NCBI GenBank assembly: GCA_035264765.1
Contig: DATFPQ010000080.1
Coordinates: 1-33,188, forward strand
Source: DATFPQ01 sp035264765
Lineage (GTDB): Bacteria; Actinomycetota; Actinomycetes; Actinomycetales; Angustibacteraceae
DNA: 33,188 nucleotides
Reading direction: 5' to 3'
The position numbers were made by a program, and so were the translations under genes. Positions 14,277 through 22,025 of the stretch are shown here, piece by piece. Position 1 is the first letter of the stretch. Each line of letters starts with the position of its first letter. The notes beneath the pieces are model-generated. The model ran no database searches. It saw only the letters and a program-made list of their open reading frames with translations, and was not told where the DNA came from.

Positions 14277-16196
14277 ATGTCGATGGGGATGGGCGGGGGC
14301 ATGGGCCCGGCCGGCTGGGCCATGATGCGCTCGATGCGGCGCGACCCGAGCGTCTCCGGTGCCCGGCTGAGCAAGGGGGTGCTGCGGCGGATCGGCGAGT
14401 TCGCCCGCCCGTTCCGCTGGTCGATCGCCGGCTTCCTGGTGCTCGTCGTGATCGACGCCCTGCTCGTCGTCGCGACCCCGCTGCTGCTGCAGCGGATCAT
14501 CGACGTCGGCATCGGACAGCACAACCGGCGGGTCGTGGTGACGTCGGCCTTGCTCGTGGCCGTCATCGCCGTCGTGGACGCCGGGCTCGGCCTGGTCCAG
14601 CGGTACCTGTCCGCGCGCATCGGCGAGGGGCTGATCTACCGCCTCCGGACGCGCGTGTTCTCCCACGTGCAGCGGATGCCGATCGCCTTCTTCAGCCGCA
14701 CCCAGACCGGTTCGCTCGTCACCCGCCTGAACAGCGACGTCATCGGCGCGCAGCAGGCGTTCACCAGCACGCTGTCATCCATCGTGTCGAACGTCGTGAG
14801 CCTCGTCGTCGTCCTGGCCACGATGCTGTTCCTGTCGTGGCAGATCACCCTCGTCGCACTCGTGCTGCTGCCCCTCTTCGTGATCCCCGCCCAGCTGCTG
14901 GGTCGCCGGCTGGCCACGATCAGCCGGGAGGCGATGACCCTCAACGCCGACATGGGCCAGAGCATGACCGAGCGCTTCAACGTGTCCGGCGCGCTCCTGG
15001 TCAAGATCTTCGGTGACCTCGACCGCGAGACCGACGCGTTCAGCGCCAAGGCGGCGAGGGTTCGCGACATCGGCATCACCTCCGCCATGTACGGCCGGCT
15101 GCTGTTCACAGCGCTGACCCTGGTGGCCTCGCTCGCGACGGCGCTGGTCTACGGCGCCGGCGGTTGGCTGGTGCTCGATGGAGCTCTGGGCGTGGGGGCG
15201 CTGGTCGCGATGGCCGCGCTGCTGGGCCGGCTCTACGGACCCCTCACCGCGCTGTCGAACGTGCAGGTCGACGTCATGACCGCGCTGGTCAGCTTCGACC
15301 GGGTCTTCGAGGTCCTCGACCTGGAGCCGCTGGTCGACGACCGGCCCGGCGCCGTCGACCTGCCGGCCGACGCCTCGAGCGTGGAGCTGGACCACGTGGG
15401 GTTCAGGTACCCGAAGGCCGACGAGGTCTCGCTGGCCTCGCTGGAGTCGGTGGCCGTGCTCGATGCCTCCGACCCGCAGACGGTGCTGCGTGACATCAGC
15501 TTCCGCGCCGAACCCGGCCAGCTGGTGGCGCTGGTGGGCCCGTCCGGTGCCGGCAAGACGACGATCACGAACCTCGTGGCGCGCCTGTACGACGTCCGGG
15601 AGGGGGCCGTGCGGGTCGGCGGCTACGACGTCCGGGAGGTGACGCTGGCGTCGCTGCACCGCGCCGTGGGCGTGGTCAGCCAGGACGCGCACATGTTCCA
15701 CGACACGATCCGCAACAACCTGCTGTTCGCGCGTCCCTCGGCCACCGACGCCGAGCTGGAGGAGGCGCTGGAGGCCGCGCAGATCCTGCCGCTCGTCCGG
15801 ACGCTGCCGCAGGGCCTGGACACCGTGGTGGGCGACCGTGGGTACCGGCTGTCCGGTGGCGAGAAGCAGCGCCTGGCGCTGGCCCGGCTGCTGCTCAAGG
15901 CGCCGTCCGTCGTCGTGCTGGACGAGGCGACCGCGCACCTGGACTCCGAGAGCGAGGCCGCCGTGCAGCGCGCGCTGGCCACCGCCCTGGAGGGCCGCAC
16001 GGCGATCGTCATCGCACACCGGCTCTCCACGGTCCGCGACGCCGACCAGATCCTGGTCGTCGACGACGGCCGGGTCGTCGAGCGAGGCCGCCACGCCGAG
16101 CTGCTTGCCGGGGGCGGCCTGTACGCCGACCTCTACCGCACCCAGTTCGCGGACCAGGGAACCACCGACGAGGACGCCGCCGCCCTCACCGGCTAG
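14277..16196 (+). CDS. ABC transporter, fused transmembrane and ATPase domains (exporter type)
   Basis: 639-aa half-transporter of the MsbA/LmrA exporter type. A Met/Gly-rich N-terminus is followed by an ABC_membrane domain with about six helices (first WSIAGFLVLVVIDALLVVA; also VVTSALLVAVIAVV, ITLVALVLLPLFVIPA, LLFTALTLVASLATALV). The ATPase has Walker A GPSGAGKTT (about 421-429), signature LSGGEKQRLALARLL (about 525) and Walker B VVVLDEATAHLD (about 544-555). GQSMTERFNVSGALL is typical of this group. ATG at 14277 has GGGAGGAG five bases upstream; a TTG at 14244 is less likely. No partner half-transporter is adjacent, so a homodimer is likely. Substrate unknown. Converges on the DinB gene with seven bases between stops. 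Confidence 0.9.
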   Translation: MSMGMGGGMGPAGWAMMRSMRRDPSVSGARLSKGVLRRIGEFARPFRWSIAGFLVLVVIDALLVVATPLLLQRIIDVGIGQHNRRVVVTSALLVAVIAVVDAGLGLVQRYLSARIGEGLIYRLRTRVFSHVQRMPIAFFSRTQTGSLVTRLNSDVIGAQQAFTSTLSSIVSNVVSLVVVLATMLFLSWQITLVALVLLPLFVIPAQLLGRRLATISREAMTLNADMGQSMTERFNVSGALLVKIFGDLDRETDAFSAKAARVRDIGITSAMYGRLLFTALTLVASLATALVYGAGGWLVLDGALGVGALVAMAALLGRLYGPLTALSNVQVDVMTALVSFDRVFEVLDLEPLVDDRPGAVDLPADASSVELDHVGFRYPKADEVSLASLESVAVLDASDPQTVLRDISFRAEPGQLVALVGPSGAGKTTITNLVARLYDVREGAVRVGGYDVREVTLASLHRAVGVVSQDAHMFHDTIRNNLLFARPSATDAELEEALEAAQILPLVRTLPQGLDTVVGDRGYRLSGGEKQRLALARLLLKAPSVVVLDEATAHLDSESEAAVQRALATALEGRTAIVIAHRLSTVRDADQILVVDDGRVVERGRHAELLAGGGLYADLYRTQFADQGTTDEDAAALTG

Positions 16197-16203
16197 GGGG
16201 CGC

Positions 16204-16725
16204 TCACTCCCCGACGGCGCCGTCGGTGAGCTCGCGGACGACGTCGAGGTGACCCAGGTGCCGAGCGTGCTCCTGCAGCAGGTGCACCAGGATCCAGCCG
16301 AGCGTCGGCGCCTCGTCCGGCGTCCGGAACCGCCCGCCCACGCGAGCCCGGTCGGTGAGCGCGGCGGACGACGTCACCTCCCGGGAGCGCCGGCACTGGT
16401 CGCGGAACTGGGACGCCAGCAGCTCGAGCGGTTCGTCGCCCCGCACCTGCCACCGGCCGTCCGGGTCGCCGCCCGAGTCGCCCCACGGATCGTCGACCTG
16501 CTCGGCGAGGAACCCCCAGCACAACCAGCGGCGCTCCACGAAGGTCAGGTGCTTGAGCAGCTCCAGCGGCGTCCAGCCGGACGGCAGCCGGCTGCGCCGC
16601 AGCTCCTCCTCCGGGACGCCGTCGAGCTTGCGCAGGAGCGCGTCGCGGTAGGCATCGAGGAAGCCGGTCAGCAGCTCGGCTGGGTCGGTCAGGTCGACGC
16701 CGGGCTGAGAGAGGCTCGCGGTCAT
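16204..16725 (-). CDS. DinB/DUF664-family four-helix protein
   Basis: 173 aa of the DinB/YfiT superfamily, DUF664 branch. These are four-helix bundles binding a metal through three histidines; several relatives are thiol (mycothiol/bacillithiol) transferases. Ligand candidates: His59 in WTPLELLKHLTFVERRW, and the histidines of VHLLQEHARHLGHLD (about 146-160). GWTPLELLKHL and GWILVHLLQEHARH are the diagnostic stretches. The start ATG at 16725 is fixed by a leaderless-type TAGCGT six bases before it. Enzyme activity not predicted beyond the superfamily. Confidence 0.9.
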   Translation of the reverse strand: MTASLSQPGVDLTDPAELLTGFLDAYRDALLRKLDGVPEEELRRSRLPSGWTPLELLKHLTFVERRWLCWGFLAEQVDDPWGDSGGDPDGRWQVRGDEPLELLASQFRDQCRRSREVTSSAALTDRARVGGRFRTPDEAPTLGWILVHLLQEHARHLGHLDVVRELTDGAVGE

Positions 16726-16731
16726 CCGCGC

Positions 16732-16737
16732 ACGCTA
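16732..16737 (-). promoter_or_regulatory. -10 hexamer of the DinB gene (leaderless)
   Basis: Minus-strand TAGCGT, six bases before the ATG at 16725. Confidence 0.55.
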
Positions 16738-16804
16738 ACGACCGCCGGCAGCCGTGGCTACGCCGCCGCGCCACTCGACCTGCAGCACCGACCGTTCCAT
16801 CCGT

Positions 16805-16822
16805 ACCAAGGTATGACGTCAT
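16805..16822. promoter_or_regulatory. Adjacent palindromes upstream of the DinB gene
   Basis: ATGACGTCAT (16813-16822) is a perfect 10-bp palindrome, directly preceded by TACC-aa-GGTA (16805-16814). They lie 80-97 bases upstream of the DinB start in the 150-base gap. A transcription-factor site is possible; nothing else shows which factor. Confidence 0.3.
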
Positions 16823-16835
16823 CCCACGAACCCGA

Positions 16836-16870
16836 GGAGCCCTGGACGACAACTGTCAACCGGGGGCTCC
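16836..16870 (-). terminator. Hairpin after the SURF1-SDR operon
   Basis: Arms GGAGCCC (16836-16842) and GGGCTCC (16864-16870), a perfect seven-pair stem with a 21-base loop. On the minus strand it begins six bases after the SDR stop, the expected place for a terminator. No U-run follows. Confidence 0.45.
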
Positions 16871-16875
16871 CGGCG

Positions 16876-17643
16876 TCACAGCGCGCGGGTGAGACCGCCG
16901 TCCACGGGGATGACCGCGCCCGTGAGGTACGACGCGGCGGGGGAGAGCACGAACGTCGCGACCCGGCCGAACTCCGCCGGCTGGCCGTAGCGCCGCAGCG
17001 GGATGCGGGCCTCCCAGTCGCGGCGGGTGGACGCCGGACGGCCGCTCGCCTCGTCCAGCTCGCGCACCCGATCGGTGTCGACACGTCCCGGCATCAGTGC
17101 GTTCACCCGGACCCCGCGGGGACCGGCCTCGTCGGCGAGGGTCTTCGCCACCATCGCCAGGCCTGGGCGCAGCCCGTTGGAGATGGCGAGTCCGTCGATG
17201 GGCGCACGCACCGACGTGGAGAGCACGAACAGGATCGAGGAGCCCTCCGCCGACGTCGCCTCGACGACCGCCCGCGCCAGCCGCAGCGGGCCGAGGAACA
17301 CCGTCTCGAAGGCGGAGCGCCATTGCTCGTCGGTCACGTGCTCGGTGCCGCCGGCCGGTGGGCCGCCGACGCTGATCAGGGCGCCGTCGAGCCGGCCGAA
17401 CCGGGCCATCGCGGCCGCGCACAGACGTCCGGCCAGGTCCGGGTCGGACAGGTCGCCCGGCAGCGCGAGCACCTCGCCGCCGAGCGAGGCGGCCAGCTCG
17501 ACGACGCCCGCCAGCGCCTCCTCGTCGCGGCTGCACAGGACGAGCCGCGCGCCCTCGCCGAGCAGCAGCTCGGCCGCAGCCCGGCCCAGACCCCGCGACG
17601 CGCCGGTGACGACGTACACGCGGTCGGTGAGTCCAAGATCCAT
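16876..17643 (-). CDS. SDR-family protein lacking the YxxxK catalytic pair
   Basis: 255-aa Rossmann-fold short-chain dehydrogenase/reductase family member. The cofactor loop VVTGASRGLGRAAAE (11-25) and CSRDEEAL are intact, as is the C-terminal YLTGAVIPVDGG. The catalytic Tyr-x3-Lys is not present: where it should be, the sequence reads AISNGLRPGLA, giving Ser155 and Arg159. The serine STS144 is kept. From memory, a recognisable SDR subgroup has this S-x3-R form, so it is probably not a sequencing error; whether such proteins are reductases is unclear. ATG at 17643 is five bases after the SURF1 stop; a long upstream extension of the frame is antisense to other genes. Confidence 0.85.
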   Translation of the reverse strand: MDLGLTDRVYVVTGASRGLGRAAAELLLGEGARLVLCSRDEEALAGVVELAASLGGEVLALPGDLSDPDLAGRLCAAAMARFGRLDGALISVGGPPAGGTEHVTDEQWRSAFETVFLGPLRLARAVVEATSAEGSSILFVLSTSVRAPIDGLAISNGLRPGLAMVAKTLADEAGPRGVRVNALMPGRVDTDRVRELDEASGRPASTRRDWEARIPLRRYGQPAEFGRVATFVLSPAASYLTGAVIPVDGGLTRAL

Positions 17644-17648
17644 GGGGG

Positions 17649-18635
17649 TCAGTCTGGCACCGCGTCGTCGTCCTCGTCGTCCGCATCCCAGATCCGCCGG
17701 CGCCGCGGTCGGGGCGTGATCGAGGCGGCGTCGAGTCCACCGCCCGGCTTCTCGCGGACGTCCTCGCCGGCCTCGCGTGCTTGCTCGGCAGCCGCCTGGC
17801 GCTGGCGCCGCCGCACCCACACCGGGAAGCCGAGCCCCAGCAGCGCGAAGAGCGCCCACTGCACCGCGTACGAGGCGTTGATGCCCTCGTTGCCCTCGAG
17901 CTCCGGGGGATCGAGGGGGGCGGGCGCGCTCGCCGGGGCCGGGGTCTCGGACACCAGCGCGCCGTATGCCGGCCGCAGCGGCAGACCCGTCATGTCCGCC
18001 ACCCGCCGGACGGCGATGCTGCTCACCTGTCCGGGGGGCAGCCGGCGGTCGCGCACCTGCTCGCTGGCCCGAAGCCGCGCGACGACCCGGACGTCGCCCT
18101 CGGGTGGGGCGGGCACGACGTCCGGGGCCTGCGCGGGGTTGGTGCCCCGCGAGCCGCTCGGCAGCCAGCCACGGTCGACGAGCAGCGCGGTCCCGTCGGC
18201 CAGGCGCAGCGGGACCAGGACCTCGTAGCCGTACGTCGGGTCGTTGGCTCCAGCACGATGCGGCCGGTTGCGAACCAGCACCGTTTTGGCGGCGTCGTAG
18301 CGGCCGGTGACCACGACCTGGCGCCACTGCTGCCGCGGGTCGAACGGTGCGTCGGCGGAGGGCTGCAGCTGGGTCAGCGGCACCGGTGCGGCGCCGTAGT
18401 TGCGCTCGACGAGCTGGGCCCGGGCGTGCTTGTCCTGGTAGCGGTGGAGCTGCCACCGGCCGAGTCCCACGCAGGCCACCGCGAAGAGCACCGCCAGCAG
18501 CCACAGCGCGATCGTCTCCCGATGTGCCCCCAGGAAGCCGGTGCGGCGTCCTGGCCGCTCGTCGTCCCCGCAGTCCGGACCGGACGGCGGAGAGCCCGGA
18601 GCGCTCGGTGAGGCGCTCGGAGTGGCTGTGGACAC
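17649..18635 (-). CDS. SURF1-family cytochrome oxidase biogenesis protein
   Basis: 328 aa. A Ser/Pro-rich cytoplasmic start is followed by helix 1 (IALWLLAVLFAVACVGL, about 53-69) and the SURF1 motif GRWQLHR, an external beta-rich domain with VLVRNRP, LLVDRGWLP and SGSRG, and helix 2 (YAVQWALFALLGLGFPVWV, about 258-276). The tail is charged (RRRQRQ ... DDEDDD). SURF1 aids assembly or haem insertion of cytochrome aa3 oxidase. GTG at 18635 is chosen because TACCGT sits six bases upstream (leaderless) and the next upstream frame overlaps moaA antisense. Confidence 0.92.
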   Translation of the reverse strand: MSTATPSASPSAPGSPPSGPDCGDDERPGRRTGFLGAHRETIALWLLAVLFAVACVGLGRWQLHRYQDKHARAQLVERNYGAAPVPLTQLQPSADAPFDPRQQWRQVVVTGRYDAAKTVLVRNRPHRAGANDPTYGYEVLVPLRLADGTALLVDRGWLPSGSRGTNPAQAPDVVPAPPEGDVRVVARLRASEQVRDRRLPPGQVSSIAVRRVADMTGLPLRPAYGALVSETPAPASAPAPLDPPELEGNEGINASYAVQWALFALLGLGFPVWVRRRQRQAAAEQAREAGEDVREKPGGGLDAASITPRPRRRRIWDADDEDDDAVPD

Positions 18636-18641
18636 CCTTCG

Positions 18642-18647
18642 ACGGTA
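18642..18647 (-). promoter_or_regulatory. -10 hexamer of the SURF1 gene (leaderless)
   Basis: Minus-strand TACCGT, six bases before the SURF1 GTG. Divergent from the moaA promoter 80 bases away. Confidence 0.55.
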
Positions 18648-18726
18648 GCCCGGCCCCGACGCCCAACCACCGCGGACCTCCGGTCCGTCCGCCGTGCGGA
18701 TCAGCGCCGCCGAACGCCGGGGGACG

Positions 18727-18732
18727 TAGGCT
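18727..18732 (+). promoter_or_regulatory. -10 hexamer of moaA (leaderless)
   Basis: TAGGCT, six bases before the GTG at 18739. It decides for that GTG over the ATG one codon later and leaves no room for a 5' molybdenum-cofactor riboswitch. Confidence 0.6.
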
Positions 18733-18738
18733 GACGTC

Positions 18739-19755
18739 GTGATGCAGCCGACCGTTCGCCCTCGGGGGGCCCTCGTCGACACCTTCGGGCGGGTCGCCAC
18801 CGACCTGCGGGTGTCGGTGACCGACCGCTGCAACCTGCGCTGCAGCTACTGCATGCCGGCGGAGGGCTTGGACTGGCTGCCGAAGCCGCAGCTGCTCACC
18901 TTCGAAGAGCTCACCCGGCTGGTCCGCATCGCGGTGGGGCTGGGCGTCACGACGGTCCGGCTCACCGGCGGCGAGCCGCTGCTGCGCCGGGGCCTGCCCG
19001 AGCTGGTGGCCCAGATCGCGGCCCTGGACCCGCGACCGCGGATCGCCATGACGACGAACGGGCTGGGCCTCGACCGGCTGGCACAGCCGCTCGCGGACGC
19101 CGGCCTGGACCGGGTCAACGTCTCGTTGGACACCATCGACCGCGAGGCGTTCGCCCGGCTGACCCGCCGCGACCGGCTGGACGACGTGATCACCGGGCTG
19201 CAGGCCGCTGCCCACGCCGGGCTCACGCCGGTGAAGGTGAACGCCGTCGCGATGCGGGGGTTCAACGACGAGTCGGTCGCCGACCTGCTGGCGTGGTGCC
19301 TGGAGCGCGGGTACGAGCTGCGGTTCATCGAGCAGATGCCGCTGGACGCCCAGCACCAGTGGGACCGCGCCTCGATGGTGACCCAGGCAGAGGTGCTGGA
19401 GCGGCTGGCCGAGCGGTTCACCCTGACGCCGACCGGGCCCACGGTGCGCGGGAGTGCGCCCGCGGAGACCTGGCTGGTCGACGGCGGGCCGGCCCGGGTC
19501 GGCGTCATCGCCAGCGTGTCGAAGCCGTTCTGCGGCACCTGCGACCGGATGCGCCTGACCGCCGACGGCCAGCTGCGCAACTGCCTGTTCGCCCGCTCGG
19601 AGTCCGATCTGCGCGGACCGCTGCGCTCGGGTGCGAGCGACGCCGAGCTGGGCGCCCAGATGCAGCGACTGATGCTCGCCAAGAAGGCCGGGCACGGCAT
19701 CGACGAGCCGTCGTTCTTGCAGCCGCAGCGCCCGATGTCCGCCATCGGCGGCTGA
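18739..19755 (+). CDS. moaA: MoaA, GTP 3',8-cyclase
   Basis: 338-aa radical-SAM enzyme for the first step of molybdenum-cofactor synthesis, GTP to (8S)-3',8-cyclo-GTP. The N-terminal [4Fe-4S] site is Cys31-x3-Cys35-x2-Cys38 (DRCNLRCSYCMP). RLTGGEPLLR and MTTNGLGLDRLA follow. The C-terminal second cluster uses Cys265, Cys268 (CGTCDRMRLT) and Cys282 (LRNCLF). The protein ends in the Gly-Gly pair (AIGG) required by MoaA. Length is normal. No other moa gene is in the window. Its two clusters make it a client of the Fe-S machinery in the same window. Confidence 0.97.
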   Translation: MMQPTVRPRGALVDTFGRVATDLRVSVTDRCNLRCSYCMPAEGLDWLPKPQLLTFEELTRLVRIAVGLGVTTVRLTGGEPLLRRGLPELVAQIAALDPRPRIAMTTNGLGLDRLAQPLADAGLDRVNVSLDTIDREAFARLTRRDRLDDVITGLQAAAHAGLTPVKVNAVAMRGFNDESVADLLAWCLERGYELRFIEQMPLDAQHQWDRASMVTQAEVLERLAERFTLTPTGPTVRGSAPAETWLVDGGPARVGVIASVSKPFCGTCDRMRLTADGQLRNCLFARSESDLRGPLRSGASDAELGAQMQRLMLAKKAGHGIDEPSFLQPQRPMSAIGG

Positions 19756-19801
19756 CCCCGCGCACTCCCGCCGCCCTGCTGTTTTCGCCGGGCCAGCTTT
19801 G

Positions 19802-19897
19802 CTCACCAGCGACGCCGTTGCTCCCGAGCAACGCCGCTGACGGTGGTTCGACGGCCCTGCGGTGGCGTCCCTCAGGAGCAACGGCGCTGCTCGTGAG
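19802..19897. repeat. Alternating GAGCAACG repeats between moaA and the next gene
   Basis: Arms of 23 bases at 19802-19824 and 19875-19897 are inverted repeats with 20 of 23 matches; both end in the core CGCCGTTGCTCC or its complement. Between them a second copy, GAGCAACGCCGCTG (19826-19839), matches GAGCAACGGCGCTG (19876-19889) at 13 of 14 bases. With the left arm it forms a tight dyad, CGTTGCTC-cc-GAGCAACG (19816-19833). Sits between convergent genes; terminator or dispersed repeat element. Confidence 0.7.
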
Positions 19898-19967
19898 TAC
19901 GGCGGACGCGCGGGGAGGTCAGCGGCCGTCGGGTAGTCAGCGGCGCGTTAGGGCAGCGGCGCGGGGG

Positions 19968-20210
19968 TCAGGCGCGGTGGGCGTCGTCGACTGGCGCCGG
20001 CTCGACCTCGCGCAGGAAGCCACGCACGCCGAGGAACTCGCTGAGGTGCTCGCGGTGGTCCTCGCACGCCAGCCAGGTCTTGCGGCGCTGCGGATCATGC
20101 AGCGAGGGGTTGTTCCAGCGCAGCGCCCACCGCGCGGTTGCCCGGCATCCCTTGGCGCTGCAGATCAGGCCGCCGGCCTCGCGCGGTGCCCCGCCGAGCG
20201 GCAGCGTCAC
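19968..20210 (-). CDS. Small Cys/His protein, conserved in actinomycetes, function unknown
   Basis: 80 aa. The core LICSAKGCRATARWALRW, then RRKTWLACEDHREHLSEFL and LGVRGFL, is a pattern I recognise from small actinomycete proteins with no known role. Cys17, Cys22, Cys49 and His52/His55 could form a zinc site (inference from spacing). The start is GTG at 20210 with GGGCGGA about six bases upstream; the conserved part begins at residue 15, so a shorter form is possible. Lies between moaA (convergent) and DUF3099 (same strand, 67 bases upstream). Confidence 0.82.
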   Translation of the reverse strand: MTLPLGGAPREAGGLICSAKGCRATARWALRWNNPSLHDPQRRKTWLACEDHREHLSEFLGVRGFLREVEPAPVDDAHRA

Positions 20211-20277
20211 GAGTCCGCCCAGACGAGCCGGCCCGCGCCGAACGCTCTAGCAGCCATGCCCGGTGTCACGGCGGGGG

Positions 20278-20589
20278 TCACGGCTCCAGCCGCCGGCTGG
20301 TGTCGCCGCCGAGTGCGTCCTTGGGCGGCACGTAGCCCACGTGGTCCTCGGGCCGACGCCGAGGACCAGCGTTGGCGGCGACGACCGCGACGTACGGCAG
20401 GACGATCGCCAGGGCCGCGAAGGTCCAGCGCAACCAGCCGGAGCAGACGACGGCCAGGATGAAGCAGAGCGTGCGGATCGACATCGAGATGAGGTACCGC
20501 CGCATCCGCAGGGCCAGCTCCTCGTCGTGGGACGCCCGTGCCCCCGTGATCGTGTGGACCTCGGGGGTGTGATGATGCTGCCGCGACAC
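20278..20589 (-). CDS. DUF3099-family small membrane protein
   Basis: 103 aa with the DUF3099 pattern: HTITGARASHDEEL, RMRRYLISMSIRTLCFILAV, GWLRW and LPYVAVVAANA. Two hydrophobic segments (about 36-50 and 58-75) make a hairpin membrane protein, with a His-rich start and a polar C-terminus. Two GTG codons stand in tandem at 20592 and 20589. The second is six bases from the TACCGT hexamer, as in the other leaderless genes here, so it is preferred. Function unknown. Confidence 0.9.
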   Translation of the reverse strand: MSRQHHHTPEVHTITGARASHDEELALRMRRYLISMSIRTLCFILAVVCSGWLRWTFAALAIVLPYVAVVAANAGPRRRPEDHVGYVPPKDALGGDTSRRLEP

Positions 20590-20595
20590 CACCTC

Positions 20596-20601
20596 ACGGT
20601 A
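20596..20601 (-). promoter_or_regulatory. -10 hexamer of the DUF3099 gene (leaderless)
   Basis: Minus-strand TACCGT. It is three bases before the first GTG and six before the second, which favours the second as the start. Confidence 0.5.
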
Positions 20602-20645
20602 TGCCTGCCGAGGCGGCAGAGCGAGGGCCGGGTGCGGCTTTCGCT

Positions 20646-22025
20646 TCAGGAGGCCTGGCTCACGCTCGAGCAGTTGAAGCCGCGCACCAGCATCGCCGGC
20701 GCCACCGTGCGGGGCAGGTAGTCGCCGAACTCCCGGGCCAACGTGCGCTCAGGCGCTCCGGCGCCGTCGACCCGTGCCAGCATCCCGACCGGGCTCTCGT
20801 TGAACCGGAAGTTGGTGACCGCGCCGGTCACCTCGCCACCCTGCACCCGGTACACCCCGTCGCGGGTGAGCCCGGTGAGCAGCAACGTCTGCGGGTCCAC
20901 CTCGCGGATGTACCAGAGGCACGTCAGCAGCAGGCCGTCGTCGAGCGTCCGGACCAGGTCCAGGGCGCTTCCGTGGCCGCCCTCGACGTCGACCAGCAGG
21001 TTGTCAGCGGGTGGTGTGAAGGGAAGGCCGGAGAGCGTGGCCGTGCGCCGCGTGGTCGGCAGGGCGCTGAGCGTGCCGCGCTCGACCCAGGACGTCGCAG
21101 CGATCGGCAGACCGTTGTCGAAGACCGACGCCGAGTCGCTGCTCGACCCAGCCATGACCACCGGCGCCGTCTCCAGACGCGGCGCGCCGGGATCGCTGCG
21201 CAGGCTGACGGGCACCGCCGTCAGGACGTCACCCACCCGGGTGCCGCCGCCCGGACGGCCGAAGACGGACCGGCCCTCGTGCGCGGAGCGGGCGTCGGAG
21301 GAGAAGTACGCGTACAGCATCAGGTCCGCGACGGCGCTCGGCGGCAGCACGGTGTCGTAGCGACCGGCGCCGAGCGCCACGGTGCGCTCCTGCCAGCCGA
21401 GCCGCTGGACCACCTCGCCGACCAGCGCGTCGACGTCGACCAGATCGAGCGCGGTGGCGGCCGTGCCGGCCCACGCCGACCGGGTGCGCCCGTGCGACTT
21501 GCCGTTCAGCTGCACCACGGCGGCCGGCTGCTCGTGGCGTCGCCGGATGCCGGTCGAGGTGGCCAGATACGTGGTCCGCGCGCCCTGTTCGGCGTACCCG
21601 AACAGCTCGTGCGCGCCCGCCCGCGCCGCATCGAACGCCACGCCGAGCCGCTCGGCCAGGACGGCGAGGTCGTCCGCGGCGACCTCCGCCGGCGGCGTCG
21701 CGAAGTCGTCAGCGGCGTCGCCCTCGACCAGCTCGGCGGCGTCCTCGGCCGGGGCCGACTCCCGTGCGGCCGCCTCCGCGTCGGCCACGAGGGCCGCGAC
21801 ATCGCCGACCCCGACCCCGCTGCGGGTCACCACGCCGACCCGGTCGCCTCCGTGCACGGCGACCACCGTGGCCTCCGAGGACGACGTGAGGCCGTTCGTG
21901 GTCAGCGTGCTGGCGGCCCAGCGCAGGTTGGCCTCGCGAGTCGTGCTGACCAGCACGATGCACGGGCCGGTCGCGGCGGCCAGCGCGCGCTCGGCGAGCA
22001 CGGCTGGGTCGGTGGTGTCGCTCAC
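20646..22025 (-). CDS. tldE: TldE/PmbA-like subunit of a TldD-TldE metalloprotease
   Basis: 459 aa, PmbA/TldE family. In E. coli TldD/TldE form a heterodimeric protease that clips microcin B17 and CcdA; the E subunit lacks zinc. Seen here: WAASTLTTNGLTSSSE near the start, GRYDTVLPPSAVADLMLYA, VFDNGLPI, GLPFTPPADNLLVDVEGG and a C-terminal NFRFNESP, all typical. No HExxxH is present, as expected for TldE. GTG at 22025 overlaps the tldD stop (GTGA), so production is coupled. Confidence 0.92.
   Translation of the reverse strand: MSDTTDPAVLAERALAAATGPCIVLVSTTREANLRWAASTLTTNGLTSSSEATVVAVHGGDRVGVVTRSGVGVGDVAALVADAEAAARESAPAEDAAELVEGDAADDFATPPAEVAADDLAVLAERLGVAFDAARAGAHELFGYAEQGARTTYLATSTGIRRRHEQPAAVVQLNGKSHGRTRSAWAGTAATALDLVDVDALVGEVVQRLGWQERTVALGAGRYDTVLPPSAVADLMLYAYFSSDARSAHEGRSVFGRPGGGTRVGDVLTAVPVSLRSDPGAPRLETAPVVMAGSSSDSASVFDNGLPIAATSWVERGTLSALPTTRRTATLSGLPFTPPADNLLVDVEGGHGSALDLVRTLDDGLLLTCLWYIREVDPQTLLLTGLTRDGVYRVQGGEVTGAVTNFRFNESPVGMLARVDGAGAPERTLAREFGDYLPRTVAPAMLVRGFNCSSVSQAS

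Noticed and set aside
18648..18738. Molybdenum-cofactor riboswitch upstream of moaA
   Set aside because: The TAGGCT hexamer six bases from the start leaves no leader, and the gap is only about 100 bases shared with the SURF1 promoter.
16876..19881. A 1001-aa minus-strand open frame ending in the SDR
   Set aside because: Only the last 255 residues are SDR-like; the rest is antisense or out of frame to SURF1 and moaA, with Arg/Gly/Pro-rich composition typical of shadow frames in GC-rich DNA.
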